64,000 nucleotides of DNA from Janthinobacterium sp. ROICE36 (GCF_002869965.1 NZ_PEBS01000007.1:61551-125550), one strand, 5' to 3'; counted from the stretch's first letter, positions 1-9,142 are shown. Notes: a model not told the origin generated them from the letters alone. Translations and numbers: made by a program.

Positions 1-1262
1 GCCAGGAACTGTTCGACCAGTCGCTGGCCGAGACGGGGCATTTGCTGCTCTCTCTGGCGGAACACGAAGTGCAGGAGCATGGCGCGAGCACGTCGCTGGT
101 GATGCCGGCGGCGCAGAACCGCAACCACCGCCAGTACCTGCTGTTCCAGGTATGGGATGCGCAGCACCGCCTGATGTACAAGAACGCCGGCGCGCCGGAC
201 CGGGCATTCGCCGCGCCTGCCGATGTCGGCTACAGCTGGCGCGACAACGATGGCCGCCTGTGGCGCATCTACACGAGCTGGAATCACGACGCGCAGCTGC
301 AGATCCAGGTGGCGGAACCGGCCAGCCATCGCCAGGAAATCAGCAGCCGCTTCGCCCTGAAGCTGCTGGCCATCGGTTTGCCGATGGCGGCCCTGGCGGC
401 GCTGGCCATCTGGTGGAGCATCAACCGCGTGTTTCGCGCCCTGCGCCGTTGCGCCGATGAAGTGGCGCAGCGCACGCCCGACGATCTCGCCAATGTCAGC
501 GTGACGGGCGCCCCCATGGAAGTGCAGCCGCTGCTGCAGGCCATCAACCGCCTGTTCGTGCGCGTGCGCCAGACGCGCGAGCAGGAGCAGCGCTTCACGG
601 CCGATGCCGCGCATGAATTGCGCACGCCGCTGGCGGCCATCAAGACCAACCTGCAGGTGTTGCAGCGCGCGCGCAGCGATGCTGAACGCAGCGAGTCCGT
701 GACGGGCCTGGGCCTGAGCGTGGACCGCGCCACGCGTCTGGTGGGGCAGTTGCTGACCTTGTCCCGGCTCGACCCGCAGTCGCCGCCGCCCGAGCTGCCC
801 GTGCTGGACCTGGCCGCCTTGCTGGCCGAACAGCTGCCTGCCTGGATGGTGCAGGCGCAACGCCAGGATTTGCTGCTGCGGGCCGACCTGGCCACGGCGC
901 CATGCCGTTTGCAACTGGACCATGTTCTGATCCTGGCGCGCAACCTGATGGACAACGCCATGCGCTACACGCCGGCCGGCGGCACGCTGGCGCTGGCCTG
1001 CTGCACCGGGGCCGATGGCGTGCTGCTACGCGTGAGCGATACGGGGCCCGGCATCGCCGAGCCTTTGCGCGAGCGCGTGTTCGAACGCTTTTTCCGCGCT
1101 GCTGGTGCGCACCAGCCGGGCAGCGGCCTGGGCTTGTCGATCGTGCGGCGCATCGCTGAAACGCATGGCGCCAGCGTGCAGCTGGCCGCCGGGCCGGACG
1201 GCACGGGCCTGGTGGTGACGGTGCGCTTTCCCGCACCCACCGGCCCGTCCATTCATGCATAA
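1..1262 (+). CDS. Two-component sensor histidine kinase, QseC-like (5' end outside window)
   Basis: The frame is open from the first bases, so the N-terminus lies outside the window; about 419 residues are visible. They hold the end of a periplasmic sensor region, one membrane segment near visible residues 115-140 (AIGLPMAALAALAIWW), a HAMP-like linker, the phospho-acceptor H-box AAHELRTPLAAI with His near visible residue 204, the N-box NLMDNAMRYTPAGG, the G1 box DTGPGIAE and the G2 box GSGLGLSIV. All catalytic-domain motifs are present, so the visible part should be a working kinase module. The layout fits the QseC/PmrB/TctE class of inner-membrane kinases that partner an OmpR-type regulator, which would lie upstream outside the window. 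The signal it senses cannot be read from the sequence. Confidence 0.9.
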   Translation, partial: QELFDQSLAETGHLLLSLAEHEVQEHGASTSLVMPAAQNRNHRQYLLFQVWDAQHRLMYKNAGAPDRAFAAPADVGYSWRDNDGRLWRIYTSWNHDAQLQIQVAEPASHRQEISSRFALKLLAIGLPMAALAALAIWWSINRVFRALRRCADEVAQRTPDDLANVSVTGAPMEVQPLLQAINRLFVRVRQTREQEQRFTADAAHELRTPLAAIKTNLQVLQRARSDAERSESVTGLGLSVDRATRLVGQLLTLSRLDPQSPPPELPVLDLAALLAEQLPAWMVQAQRQDLLLRADLATAPCRLQLDHVLILARNLMDNAMRYTPAGGTLALACCTGADGVLLRVSDTGPGIAEPLRERVFERFFRAAGAHQPGSGLGLSIVRRIAETHGASVQLAAGPDGTGLVVTVRFPAPTGPSIHA

Positions 1263-1374
1263 AGGAGTTTCAGCATGCCATTGCGGCACCGCGAGTTTCA
1301 CCGGATGCACAACGTGGGCCGGCGGCGGCATCGGGCATCGGTGCGCTGTTCGGCGCCACGGCAGCTTGACGCTG

Positions 1375-2220
1375 TCAGTGCGAGACCAGCACCGGCAAGG
1401 TCATCTCCTGCAACACCGTGCGCGTGACGCCGCCCAGCAGCGCCTCGCGCAGGCGCATGTGGCCGTAGCAGCCCATCACCACCAGGTCGCAGCGCCGCTG
1501 CGCGGCCATCGCCAGCAATGCCGCGCCCACGTCCTGGCCCGGCGGCGTGTCGTGTTGCAGCACCTCGACATTGACGCCGTGGCGCGTCAGGTACAGGGCC
1601 AGGTCGGCACCCGGCTGCTCGCCGTGCGCGGCCGGCTGGGCGTGCGAATTGACGACGGCCAGGGTCACCTGCTGCGCACGTTGCAGCAGCGGCAGCGCAT
1701 CGGTGATGGCGCGCAGCGCTTCGGCGCTGCCGTTCCAGGCCAGCAGCGGATGCTGCGCGCTGCCCGCTAGCGCAGCGGACGGCGCGTGCGGCACCATCAG
1801 CACGGGCCGGCCGCAATGGAGCATCAGGTATTCGGGCGTGCCGGCGATGACGCGCGACGGCGTATCCTGCGCATCCGTCTGGCCGAGGATCAGCAAGTCG
1901 CAATAGCGCGCCTGCAGCAGCAGCGCGCCTTGCGCATCGTCGTCGACGAAGCGCGTTTCGTAAGTGCCCAGGCCTTCTTCGCGGGCGATGCGCTCGAATT
2001 CATGCAAGGCTTCGCTGGCCTGGCTGCGCAGCGCCTGCATCTGCGCCGGCGCGAATTGCAGCGCATTGACGCCGCCGCCGTACGCATAGCGCGAGATGCC
2101 GCTCATGGCCGAACCGATCAGGTGGGCGCCTTCAGCAATGGCCAGGCGCGCGGCCAGGCGGATGCGCTGGGCACAGTGGCGGGAATTGTCTACGTGGACC
2201 AGCAGGGTGGTGTAGGGCAT
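1375..2220 (-). CDS. Universal stress protein, tandem UspA domains
   Basis: 281 residues, about twice a single Usp domain. The first half opens with the usual YTTLLVHVDNS strand; the second half carries the ATP-binding signature GCYGHMRLREALLGGVT close to the C-terminus, followed by TLPVLVSH. It is a cytoplasmic protein of the nucleotide-binding Usp type, generally linked to stress or low-oxygen survival. The ATG has a good ribosome site (GAGGAAAACACC). The next features upstream on the same strand are a PHA synthase remnant and an FNR/ANR-like box. Usp genes are frequent members of ANR/FNR regulons in proteobacteria, so oxygen-limited control is plausible, although the box lies about 330 bp away. 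Confidence 0.85.
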   Translation of the reverse strand: MPYTTLLVHVDNSRHCAQRIRLAARLAIAEGAHLIGSAMSGISRYAYGGGVNALQFAPAQMQALRSQASEALHEFERIAREEGLGTYETRFVDDDAQGALLLQARYCDLLILGQTDAQDTPSRVIAGTPEYLMLHCGRPVLMVPHAPSAALAGSAQHPLLAWNGSAEALRAITDALPLLQRAQQVTLAVVNSHAQPAAHGEQPGADLALYLTRHGVNVEVLQHDTPPGQDVGAALLAMAAQRRCDLVVMGCYGHMRLREALLGGVTRTVLQEMTLPVLVSH

Positions 2221-2251
2221 GGTGTTTTCCTCGGTTGTCGGCTGTCGGTGA

Positions 2252-2495
2252 TCAGGTTTGTCGTACGTAACTGCCTGGCGCGTCGTCTAGGTCGCAGGCC
2301 ATGGCCGGCGGCGCCACTTGCGCGCCCGGGCCCTGCGCCAGCCAGGCTTGCCAGGCGGCGAGACCACGCCCGCATGGTGGCAGCCCGATGTGAGCAGGAA
2401 GTCGACGTCCGAGTCGGTCACAGTTGCAGCTTGTAGAAGGAGCGCCATGGCGCCACGTGGTCTGTCAGGGTGGCGTGTGACTGCGTCTTGCTCAT
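2252..2495 (-). pseudogene. phaC: Decayed C-terminal remnant of class I PHA synthase (phaC)
   Basis: Three pieces of a PhaC C-terminus can be read on the minus strand in different frames. From the ATG at 2495: TDHVAPWRSFYKLQL, then a TGA. After a frameshift: TDSDVDFLLTSGCHHAGVVS and PPGKPG. After a further frame change and deletion: AAWQAWLAQGPGAQVAPP and DDAPGSYVRQT, ending at 2252. The DHVAPWRS-(V/F)YK, LLTSGGHNAGIVSEPG and APGSYV blocks are hallmark segments of the poly-beta-hydroxyalkanoate synthase tail, in the correct order. The catalytic alpha/beta-hydrolase core is absent, so this is a relic. A ribosome site (AGGAATACCGG) still precedes the ATG. A 25-residue peptide could still be made, but I see no reason to think it is functional. 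Confidence 0.75.
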
Positions 2496-2547
2496 CCGGT
2501 ATTCCTGTCAATTTTTTACAGGATAGCAAGAATTTGTTTAGAAAATT

Positions 2548-2561
2548 ATGATGTACATCAA
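2548..2561. promoter_or_regulatory. FNR/ANR-type binding site
   Basis: ATGATGTACATCAA matches the FNR/ANR consensus TTGAT-N4-ATCAA at nine of ten defined positions. It lies about 53 bp upstream of the PHA synthase remnant ATG and about 330 bp upstream of the universal stress gene, both read leftwards. The spacing suits class II activation of the old phaC promoter, which may now drive the stress gene. The surrounding 2496-2953 stretch is AT-rich and otherwise holds no gene that I can support. Confidence 0.6.
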
Positions 2562-2953
2562 CTTTGACGGGATGCGTGGAGCATGCTGCCTGGCGCGCCA
2601 GTCTCCTGCAGCGCCATGCACAGGCGGTCCGCTTGGGAGCGCGGGAATATCCTGCGTTAAATAAATGAAATTTGACGAAAATTATTGATTGTCATGATTT
2701 TATGTGAATTTCATCTATGGTGTTGTTTCGGCCTGGACGCCAGTGCAAGCGCGCCGCGCCGCAATGTCATTCTGAGAAGACAGAATTTCCCTGTTGCACC
2801 GCAGGCTGACCCCCAAAAAAATGTTTCTCTATGGATCTCTTTATTGTATTTGGGAACTTTATGCGGCAAAATGCAATGGCAGCCTGATACGTAAGTGGGC
2901 CAGGCGCCCAAGTCGGCGGGCCTAGCCGGTATTGGCTGACAGAGGAGATGGAC

Positions 2954-3253
2954 ATGCATGCGAACAGGTCGGCAAAGGGAAGGGCAGAGGCAGGCATGGA
3001 CAAGCTGCCGTTCAGGCGCATGCGCCATCCGCGCTTGACGTTGGCGGTGTGCGCCGGCATGTGGCGCAGCATGGCCGCCCCGTCCCCGCCCCTGGGGCGC
3101 CTGCAGACGATAGCCTGTCTGGCCTTGCTGTTTGCTGTGCCCCCCGCCGTGACCTGCATCGCCACGGGGCGCGCCGGCGTGCCGATGTTGTTCAGCACCG
3201 CGTGCGGCGTGGTGTCGTGCGCAGCCGCGGCTGGCAGCGTGTCCGGCTGGTAG
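2954..3253 (+). CDS. Hypothetical small protein, possibly membrane-associated
   Basis: About 99 residues. AGGAG lies six bases upstream of the ATG at 2954 (an earlier in-frame ATG at 2948 abuts the SD and is less likely). The sequence has a basic N-terminal third and a hydrophobic stretch IACLALLFAVPPAVTCIA that could be a membrane segment, then a small-residue-rich tail. No family is recognised. It ends 7 bp before the stop of the convergent DUF445 gene. The composition is compatible with a chance reading frame in GC-rich DNA; the ribosome site is the main support. Confidence 0.3.
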   Translation: MHANRSAKGRAEAGMDKLPFRRMRHPRLTLAVCAGMWRSMAAPSPPLGRLQTIACLALLFAVPPAVTCIATGRAGVPMLFSTACGVVSCAAAAGSVSGW

Positions 3254-3260
3254 GTGGCGC

Positions 3261-4547
3261 TTAAAACGCCTGGCTGACGGCGTAGATCAACAAACCGGCC
3301 AGGCCGCCCACGATGGTGCCGTTGATGCGGATGAATTGCAGGTCGCGCCCGATGGCCAGTTCGATGCGCTCGCTCATTTCTTCCTTGCTCCACAAGTCCA
3401 GGCGGCCGGCGATGAAGGCGCCCACTTCGCCCCGGTAGCGGCGTACCAGCGAGCCGCTGCCGGCGACGATGGCGTCGTTCAGCCATATCCGCGCAGTCGC
3501 ATCCGTGCCCAGCACCTGGCCCATGTTGCGCGCCAGGCTGGCGATCGCTTGCGCCAGCATGGGCTGGTCGGCGTGCAGGTCGGCCAGCAGGCGCCTGCGG
3601 AGGTTGTTCCAGACGTCGCCCAGCATGGCTTGCACCGTATCGCTGGCGACCAGTTGCAGCTGGTAGCGGCGCACGGTGTCCTGCCACTGCGGATCGGCCT
3701 TCAGGTGCAGCGCACTGTCGGCAATCCAGCCGGCGATGCGCTGGCGCAGCGGGTGGGCCGGGTCGACGCGCACGGCGAGGGCAAACTTTTGCAGTGAGGC
3801 GATCATGCGCGGCTGATACGCTTTCACGGCCTTTTTTACCAGCGCGTTCTCGATCTGGAAGGCGCCCAGCACGAAGTCGCCGATGGCAGCGTGGTGCGCT
3901 TCGTCGTCCAGGTAGGCGGCGCTGCGGTCGAGCATAAAGTCCAGCAGTTCCTGCGGCTTGCCATCGGCGATCAGCGCATCGATGCAGTCGGCCGCCACAT
4001 CCGACAGATTCAATTGGCCCAGGTAGCTGCTGGCCTGCTCGCGCAACAAGCGACCCAGTTTGTCGTGATCGGCCATCGCCAGCAGCTGCCTGGCGACGCC
4101 GGCGCCGGCCTTGCCCAGCTGCTGCGCGTGGATCTCGTCACTGAGCCAGTCTTTCATGCGCGCGGCGGGGTCGGCTTGCACGATGCGCTCGGCGATGCCT
4201 TGCTCGCTAATGAAATGGTTTTCCACGAAGGCGCCCAGGCTGCGGCCTATGTCCGCCTTGCTGTTCGGGATGATGGCCGTATGCCACAGGGGGATGCCGA
4301 GCGGGTGGCGGAACAGGGCGACGACGGCGAACCAGTCGGCAATCGCCCCCACCATAGACGCTTCGGCGAACGCTTCCACATAGCCCCAGGCGGCGTGGCT
4401 GCCCCGTTGCGAGCGGGCCACGGCAAATACCAGCGCGGCCAGCAGCAGCAAGCCGACGGCCAGCAGCTGCATGCTGCGCAGGCGCGCGCGCTTGAGCTGG
4501 TCCGTGCTCCGGTCCAGCTGGGCGATGAGATCGGGAGAGGGTTGCAT
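3261..4547 (-). CDS. DUF445 family membrane protein (YjiN-like)
   Basis: 428 residues, normal for the family. An N-terminal membrane segment (LLAVGLLLLAALVFAVA) is followed by the diagnostic DUF445 block AEASMVGAIADWFAVVALF and RHPLGIPLWHTAIIP, a long helical soluble region, and a second hydrophobic segment at the C-terminus (GTIVGGLAGLLIYAVSQ). It is an inner-membrane protein of unknown role; the E. coli homologue is YjiN. It stands alone, 77 bp upstream of the permease gene on the same strand, and converges on the small ORF at 2954-3253. Confidence 0.85.
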   Translation of the reverse strand: MQPSPDLIAQLDRSTDQLKRARLRSMQLLAVGLLLLAALVFAVARSQRGSHAAWGYVEAFAEASMVGAIADWFAVVALFRHPLGIPLWHTAIIPNSKADIGRSLGAFVENHFISEQGIAERIVQADPAARMKDWLSDEIHAQQLGKAGAGVARQLLAMADHDKLGRLLREQASSYLGQLNLSDVAADCIDALIADGKPQELLDFMLDRSAAYLDDEAHHAAIGDFVLGAFQIENALVKKAVKAYQPRMIASLQKFALAVRVDPAHPLRQRIAGWIADSALHLKADPQWQDTVRRYQLQLVASDTVQAMLGDVWNNLRRRLLADLHADQPMLAQAIASLARNMGQVLGTDATARIWLNDAIVAGSGSLVRRYRGEVGAFIAGRLDLWSKEEMSERIELAIGRDLQFIRINGTIVGGLAGLLIYAVSQAF

Positions 4548-4623
4548 GGATGGCGGCCTGCGTTGTTTGCGAGACCGCCATCTTAACTGCGGCAGCGACA
4601 GAATATGTCGTTGCGGGGACTTT

Positions 4624-6021
4624 TTACTGCGTTGGGTGCAGCAGCGAACGCCGGCGCGCGTAGCCGAAGTAGATGACCAGGCCGATCACCAGCCAGATGG
4701 AAAAGGCCATCCAGGTGACCCAGCTGAGGAATGTCATCAGGCTCACGCACATGATCACGGCCAGCGCCGGCACATACGGCACGCCAGGGCAGCGGAAGGC
4801 GCGCGGCAGGTCGGGACGCTTCTTGCGCAGCACCACCACGGCAATCGACACCATGGTGAAGGCGGCCAAAGTACCAATGTTGATCAGCTCGGCGAGGATG
4901 TTGAGCGGAATCACGGCGGCGATCAGGCCGAAGACGATGCCGACCAGCCAGGTGGCGAAGAACGGCGTGTGAAAGCGCGGGTGCACGGTCGACAGGCGCT
5001 TGGGCAGCAAGCCGTCGCGCGACATGGCGAAGATGATGCGCGTCTGGCCGAAGGCCATCACCAGGATGACGGTCGTCATGCCCAGGATGGCGCCCAGGTC
5101 GACGAAGCCGGCGATCCAGTTTTCACCCGCATATTGCAGGGCCAGCGAGACGGGATGGTCGACGCCGAGGAATTTTTGATACGGCACGATGCCCGTCATG
5201 ATGGCCGACACCACCACATACAGCACGGCGCACACGGCCAGGGAGCCGATAATGCCGATGGGCAAGTCGCGCGACGGTTTCTTGACTTCCTCGGCGGCCG
5301 AGGTGACGGCGTCAAAGCCGATGAAGGCAAAGAAGACGAGGGCGGCGGCGCTCAGCATGCCATGGTAGCCGAAGGGCATATAGGGCTGCCAGTTGGCCGG
5401 CTGCACGTGGCGCGCGCCGAAGATGATGAACAGCAGCACCACGCCCACCTTGATGGCGACCATGATGTTGTTCAGGCGCGCCGATTCGCGCACGCCCCAG
5501 CCCAGCATGGCCGTCAGCAGCAGCATGATGACCAGGGCCGGCAGGTTGATGAAGGTGGTCACGCCGGGCAGGGCGCCCGGTGCGGCCGTCAGGGCCACGG
5601 GCAGGGCGATGCCAAAGCCCGACAGCAGCGACTGGAAGTAGCCGGACCAGCCGACGGAGACGGCGGCCGCGGCCAGGCCGTATTCGAGCAGCAAGTCCCA
5701 GCCTATCATCCAGGCGGCCAGCTCGCCCAAAGTGGCATAGCTGTAGGTGTAGATGGAGCCGGCCACGGGCACGGTGGAGGCGAATTCCGCATAGCACAGG
5801 GCGGCGAAGCAGCAGGCGACGGCGGCCACGACAAACGATAGCGACAGGGCGGGGCCGGCCGTCAGCGCGCCCGTGCCGGTGAGCACGAAAATGCCGGTGC
5901 CGACAATGGCGCCTATGCCCATCAGCACAAGGTCGAAGGGCCCCAGCACCTTGGCCAGACCTCCCGGCTTCTTGCTGTGGGCAATCATGTCATCCAAATT
6001 CTTGGTTCTAAATAAGCTCAC
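4624..6021 (-). CDS. APC-family amino acid permease
   Basis: 465 residues with about twelve hydrophobic segments. The N-terminal motif GAIVGTGIFVLTGTGA is the conserved unwound TM1 substrate site of the amino acid-polyamine-organocation (APC) family, and EYGLAAAAVSVGWSGYF and SRDGLLPKRLSTVHPRFHTP are typical of the cationic amino acid transporter/YfnA branch. It would be an inner-membrane amino acid importer. The substrate cannot be fixed from sequence. The gene is monocistronic as far as visible. Confidence 0.85.
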   Translation of the reverse strand: MSLFRTKNLDDMIAHSKKPGGLAKVLGPFDLVLMGIGAIVGTGIFVLTGTGALTAGPALSLSFVVAAVACCFAALCYAEFASTVPVAGSIYTYSYATLGELAAWMIGWDLLLEYGLAAAAVSVGWSGYFQSLLSGFGIALPVALTAAPGALPGVTTFINLPALVIMLLLTAMLGWGVRESARLNNIMVAIKVGVVLLFIIFGARHVQPANWQPYMPFGYHGMLSAAALVFFAFIGFDAVTSAAEEVKKPSRDLPIGIIGSLAVCAVLYVVVSAIMTGIVPYQKFLGVDHPVSLALQYAGENWIAGFVDLGAILGMTTVILVMAFGQTRIIFAMSRDGLLPKRLSTVHPRFHTPFFATWLVGIVFGLIAAVIPLNILAELINIGTLAAFTMVSIAVVVLRKKRPDLPRAFRCPGVPYVPALAVIMCVSLMTFLSWVTWMAFSIWLVIGLVIYFGYARRRSLLHPTQ

Positions 6022-6167
6022 TGTGTCTCCTGGTAGTTTTTGTCATGGCGCCATTGCCGCCTCGTGAGCAGCACGACGCAGCCAGATTCTAGCCCAGGCG
6101 GCCGGGATTGCTGAAGGAAAACCGTACAGTGCCGCGCGCGCCAGCCCTTTAAACTTGCCTGGCAGGC

Positions 6168-6199
6168 AAAAAAAAGCCCCGGGATGATGGACCGGGGGC
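6168..6199 (-). terminator. Rho-independent terminator of the GalNAc operon
   Basis: On the minus strand a GC-rich stem (GCCCCCGG pairing with CCGGGGC, 9-base loop) is followed by eight T residues. It sits 24 bp past the stop of the MFS transporter gene and would end the six-gene operon that starts near 13.4 kb. Confidence 0.8.
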
Positions 6200-6222
6200 G
6201 TAAAGGAGACTGCTACAGTTGC

Positions 6223-8010
6223 TTAGCTGGCGAAGTGCGCTTCAATTTCTTCTAAGGTCTTGCCCTTCGTCTCCGGCAGCAGGAAGGCGGCCGCCAGGAA
6301 ATACAGCACGGTGCAGCTGGCGCCAAAGAAGAACAGCGTCGAGTAGCCATGCAAGCCCACGGTGGGCAGGAAGATGGCGGCGATCACCGTCGAGACGAAC
6401 TGGTTCACCAGCAGGGCGATGCTCATGCCGTTCGAACGGATGCGGGTCGGCATCAGCTCGGACAGGGCCAGCCACACGCACACGCCAGGACCCACAGCAA
6501 AGCTGGAGACAAACACGCAGATGGCGACAGCCACCAGCCAGCCGTGCGTGGATGAGGGCACGGGGCCCAGGCTGGCTTTCTCGATGCGCAGCGGCGCTTC
6601 GCGCCCTGCGGCCGGGTCGGCGAAGGGGTTCAGGTGCAGCTTGCGGAAGAAGACGCCGATCACGCTGTCGGCCTGCACGGCATCTGCGCGGGCGATCGTC
6701 ACCTGGCGCAGCACGGGATCGTCGCTGCGCAGGCTTTTCACATTGGTGAAGGGGCCGTAGGCGTAGGCGATGGTCAGCTGCTGCGGCGTGCCGTCGGTCG
6801 CCGCGCCCAGGGCTTGCAGGGTGGCGGTGTCCAGGTGCAGGGTCAGGCCGTCTGCCTGTACCTGCGTGGCGATGGCGGGGCGCACGTCGGCCAGGTGCGC
6901 TTCCGCACCGCGGAACAGCAAACCGGCCGCCAGCAGCGAGACGACGATGCCGCCCGTGCCCAGCATCAGCAGGAATTTTCGGCCCTTGCGGTCCACCAGC
7001 AGCACGGCCACCACCGTCATCACGGCATTCAGTACCTTCAGCAGCACGTCCGCCATATTGGCCGAGGCGCCCGACAAGCCGGCCTGGTTGAGGATATTGA
7101 CGACATACGCAAGGATGGAATTGATGCCCGTCGCCTGCGTGCAGGCGAGGATCAGGCAGGCCAGCAGGAAGGGCAGTACATAGCGGCGGCTCAGCAGCGG
7201 GTCCCTGGCCTTGCCACTCGCCTTGGCAGCGTTCTCTGGCGTATCTTGCATCTCGCGCAGCTCCAGCTCGGCGGCGGCGGGCACTCGCGTACGCAGCAGC
7301 GACTGGCGCGCCTGTTCGATGCGTCCCCGTTGCGCCAGCCAGCGCGGCGAATCGGCCAGCAGCAGGGCGCCGACGGTAAACACCAGGCCCGGCGTCAGAC
7401 AGACCCAGAAGATGCTGCGCCAGGCGTGGTCCTTGGCCGTGAAGATGGCGGCGATGCGGCCCGCTTCCGGCAACGCTTGCGCCGCCTGTGTGGCCGTTTC
7501 CACCGTCTGCGCCTGCTGCAGGCCGATCAGGGCGGCGGCCACCAGGCCGATGGTCAGCAGCAGCTGGAACAGGGCGGCACCGCGTCCCCGCTGCTGCGCG
7601 GGCAGGCATTCGGCCAGGTACAGGGGCACGACGACGCCGATGAAACCGCCGCTGATGCCTTGCAGCAGGCGGCCCAGCAGCAGCGGCGTGTAGCCGTCGG
7701 CCAGGGCGATCAGCGGGATGCTGGCGCTGAACAGGGCGCCGGCCAGGAACATCACCCAGCGCCGGCCCAGCAGGTCGGCCAGGGCGCCGGCGAACAGCGA
7801 CGAGAGGACTGAGCCCAATAGCACGGCGGCGACGATAAAGCTCAGCTGCTGCGCCGTCAGTTTCCAGGCCACCGAGGCCGTCGATTCCAGGTAGGGCAGG
7901 GCGCCGGCGATGATGCCGATGTCTATGCCGTACAGCAATCCCCCCATGCCGGCAATAAATAGCAGGTAGCGCATGGCCCACACGGGGGCCTTGTGTGACG
8001 TGTCGTGCAT
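6223..8010 (-). CDS. agaP: MFS sugar porter, probable GalNAc permease (AgaP-like)
   Basis: 595 residues from the ATG at 8010, which has GGAG five bases upstream; the longer reading to 8112 lacks a ribosome site and overlaps nagA. Sugar-porter signatures are present: GLLYGIDIGIIAGALPY in TM1, DLLGRRW after TM2, a PETKGKTLEEIEAHF tail. Last gene of the aga operon, 37 bp after the deacetylase gene, which suggests import of GalNAc. It is long for a sugar porter (usually 450-500): residues about 367-488 form a hydrophilic insert between two C-half membrane segments, predicted to be periplasmic because the TM9-TM10 loop faces outward in this family. The substrate is inferred from context. Confidence 0.8.
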   Translation of the reverse strand: MHDTSHKAPVWAMRYLLFIAGMGGLLYGIDIGIIAGALPYLESTASVAWKLTAQQLSFIVAAVLLGSVLSSLFAGALADLLGRRWVMFLAGALFSASIPLIALADGYTPLLLGRLLQGISGGFIGVVVPLYLAECLPAQQRGRGAALFQLLLTIGLVAAALIGLQQAQTVETATQAAQALPEAGRIAAIFTAKDHAWRSIFWVCLTPGLVFTVGALLLADSPRWLAQRGRIEQARQSLLRTRVPAAAELELREMQDTPENAAKASGKARDPLLSRRYVLPFLLACLILACTQATGINSILAYVVNILNQAGLSGASANMADVLLKVLNAVMTVVAVLLVDRKGRKFLLMLGTGGIVVSLLAAGLLFRGAEAHLADVRPAIATQVQADGLTLHLDTATLQALGAATDGTPQQLTIAYAYGPFTNVKSLRSDDPVLRQVTIARADAVQADSVIGVFFRKLHLNPFADPAAGREAPLRIEKASLGPVPSSTHGWLVAVAICVFVSSFAVGPGVCVWLALSELMPTRIRSNGMSIALLVNQFVSTVIAAIFLPTVGLHGYSTLFFFGASCTVLYFLAAAFLLPETKGKTLEEIEAHFAS

Positions 8011-8047
8011 GAAAACTCCGGGACGGGGTTGAGGTTGGGGGCTGGGT

Positions 8048-9142
8048 CTAGCGGGTGGAAAGATCGATGGCCGCGCCTTCAACGAAGACGGACACGGGCT
8101 GTAGTGTGGCATCGAGGACGACGATGTCGGCCCAGGCGCCCGGTGCCAAACGGCCTCGTGCGGATTCGCCCAGGTAATCTGCGGGGTATAGCGACAAACG
8201 GTTCGAGGCGTCGGCCAGGTCCAGGCCCAGCTCGACGAAATTGCGCAGGGCCTGGTCCATGGTCAGCACGCTGCCGGCCAGCGAGCCCGTGGCCAGGCGC
8301 ACGCAGCCCAGGCATTTGTAGACGCGCTGCGTGCCCAGGCCGTATTCGCCGTCGGGCATGCCGGTGGCCGAGGTGGCGTCCGTCACGCCATACAGGCGCG
8401 GAATGGCGCGCAGGGAAGCGCGCAAGGCGCCCTTGGCCACGTGCTGCAGGTCGGGGATGATTTCCGCGTATTCGGCATGCGCCAGCGCCGCGCCCACCAT
8501 GCCGGGGTCGTAATGGGTCATGCCCGTCATGCCGTTATACAGGTGGGTAAAACCGGAGACGCCGGCCTTCAGCGCCGCCACGCCTTCGTCATACGTGCCG
8601 GCGCTGTGGCCGATCTGCACGCGGATGCCCATCGCCGCCAGTTGCGGGATCAATTCCAGATGGCCGGGGATTTCCGGCGCCATGGTGAGTACCTTGATGG
8701 GCGCGATGGCGTGAAAGCGCTGCACCAGCGCCAGGCTGGCTTGCACCACGTCGGGCGGCTGCGCGCCCAGGCGATGCAGGTTTAAAAAAGGTCCTTCCAG
8801 GTGCACGCCCAGCATGCGCGCGCCGTTGGCCGGGCGCTCGGCGATGACGCCGGCCAGGCCTTGCAGGGCGCGCAGGATCGAGGGTTCCTTGGCCGTCAGG
8901 GTGGTGCCCAGCAGGGCCGTGGTGCCGTGGCGCGCGTGCACCCGCGCCACGGTGGCGCCGGCGTCGCCGCCTTCCATGATGTCGACGCCGGCCGCGCCGT
9001 GCACGTGCAGGTCGATGAAGCCGGGCAGAATGGTCAGCGCGCTGTCGGCGGCAGGGTCTTCTTGTATCTGGACGATACGCTGGTCAAAAGTGATGGTGCC
9101 CGTGATCCAGCCAGATGGGGTAAGGATTCTGCCACTCAGCAT
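8048..9142 (-). CDS. agaA: N-acetylgalactosamine-6-phosphate deacetylase (NagA/AgaA family)
   Basis: 364 residues, amidohydrolase superfamily. Metal and catalytic motifs are visible: GFIDLHVHGAAGVD near the N-terminus, HLEGPFLN, IGHSAGTYDEG, FTHLYNGMTGM, and DATSATGMPDGEY with the catalytic Asp region. It hydrolyses the acetyl group of N-acetylhexosamine-6-phosphate. NagA (GlcNAc) and AgaA (GalNAc) cannot be told apart by these motifs; the assignment to GalNAc rests on the neighbours AgaS and AgaZ. The start lies 3 bp after the AgaR stop, implying translational coupling. Confidence 0.85.
   Translation of the reverse strand: MLSGRILTPSGWITGTITFDQRIVQIQEDPAADSALTILPGFIDLHVHGAAGVDIMEGGDAGATVARVHARHGTTALLGTTLTAKEPSILRALQGLAGVIAERPANGARMLGVHLEGPFLNLHRLGAQPPDVVQASLALVQRFHAIAPIKVLTMAPEIPGHLELIPQLAAMGIRVQIGHSAGTYDEGVAALKAGVSGFTHLYNGMTGMTHYDPGMVGAALAHAEYAEIIPDLQHVAKGALRASLRAIPRLYGVTDATSATGMPDGEYGLGTQRVYKCLGCVRLATGSLAGSVLTMDQALRNFVELGLDLADASNRLSLYPADYLGESARGRLAPGAWADIVVLDATLQPVSVFVEGAAIDLSTR

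Noticed and set aside
2900..2953. Possible riboswitch before the small ORF at 2954
   Set aside because: Several GC-rich arms (GGCCAGGCGCCC, GGCGGGCCTAGCC) suggest local folding, but no known riboswitch core could be matched.
2767..3687. 306-codon minus-strand open frame
   Set aside because: It overlaps the DUF445 gene in another frame and is rich in Arg, His, Gly and Pro, the usual mark of an antisense frame in GC-rich DNA; no ribosome site.
4471..5841. 456-codon plus-strand frame very rich in His, Asp, Gln and Gly
   Set aside because: Antisense of the permease gene; low-complexity composition with no family features.
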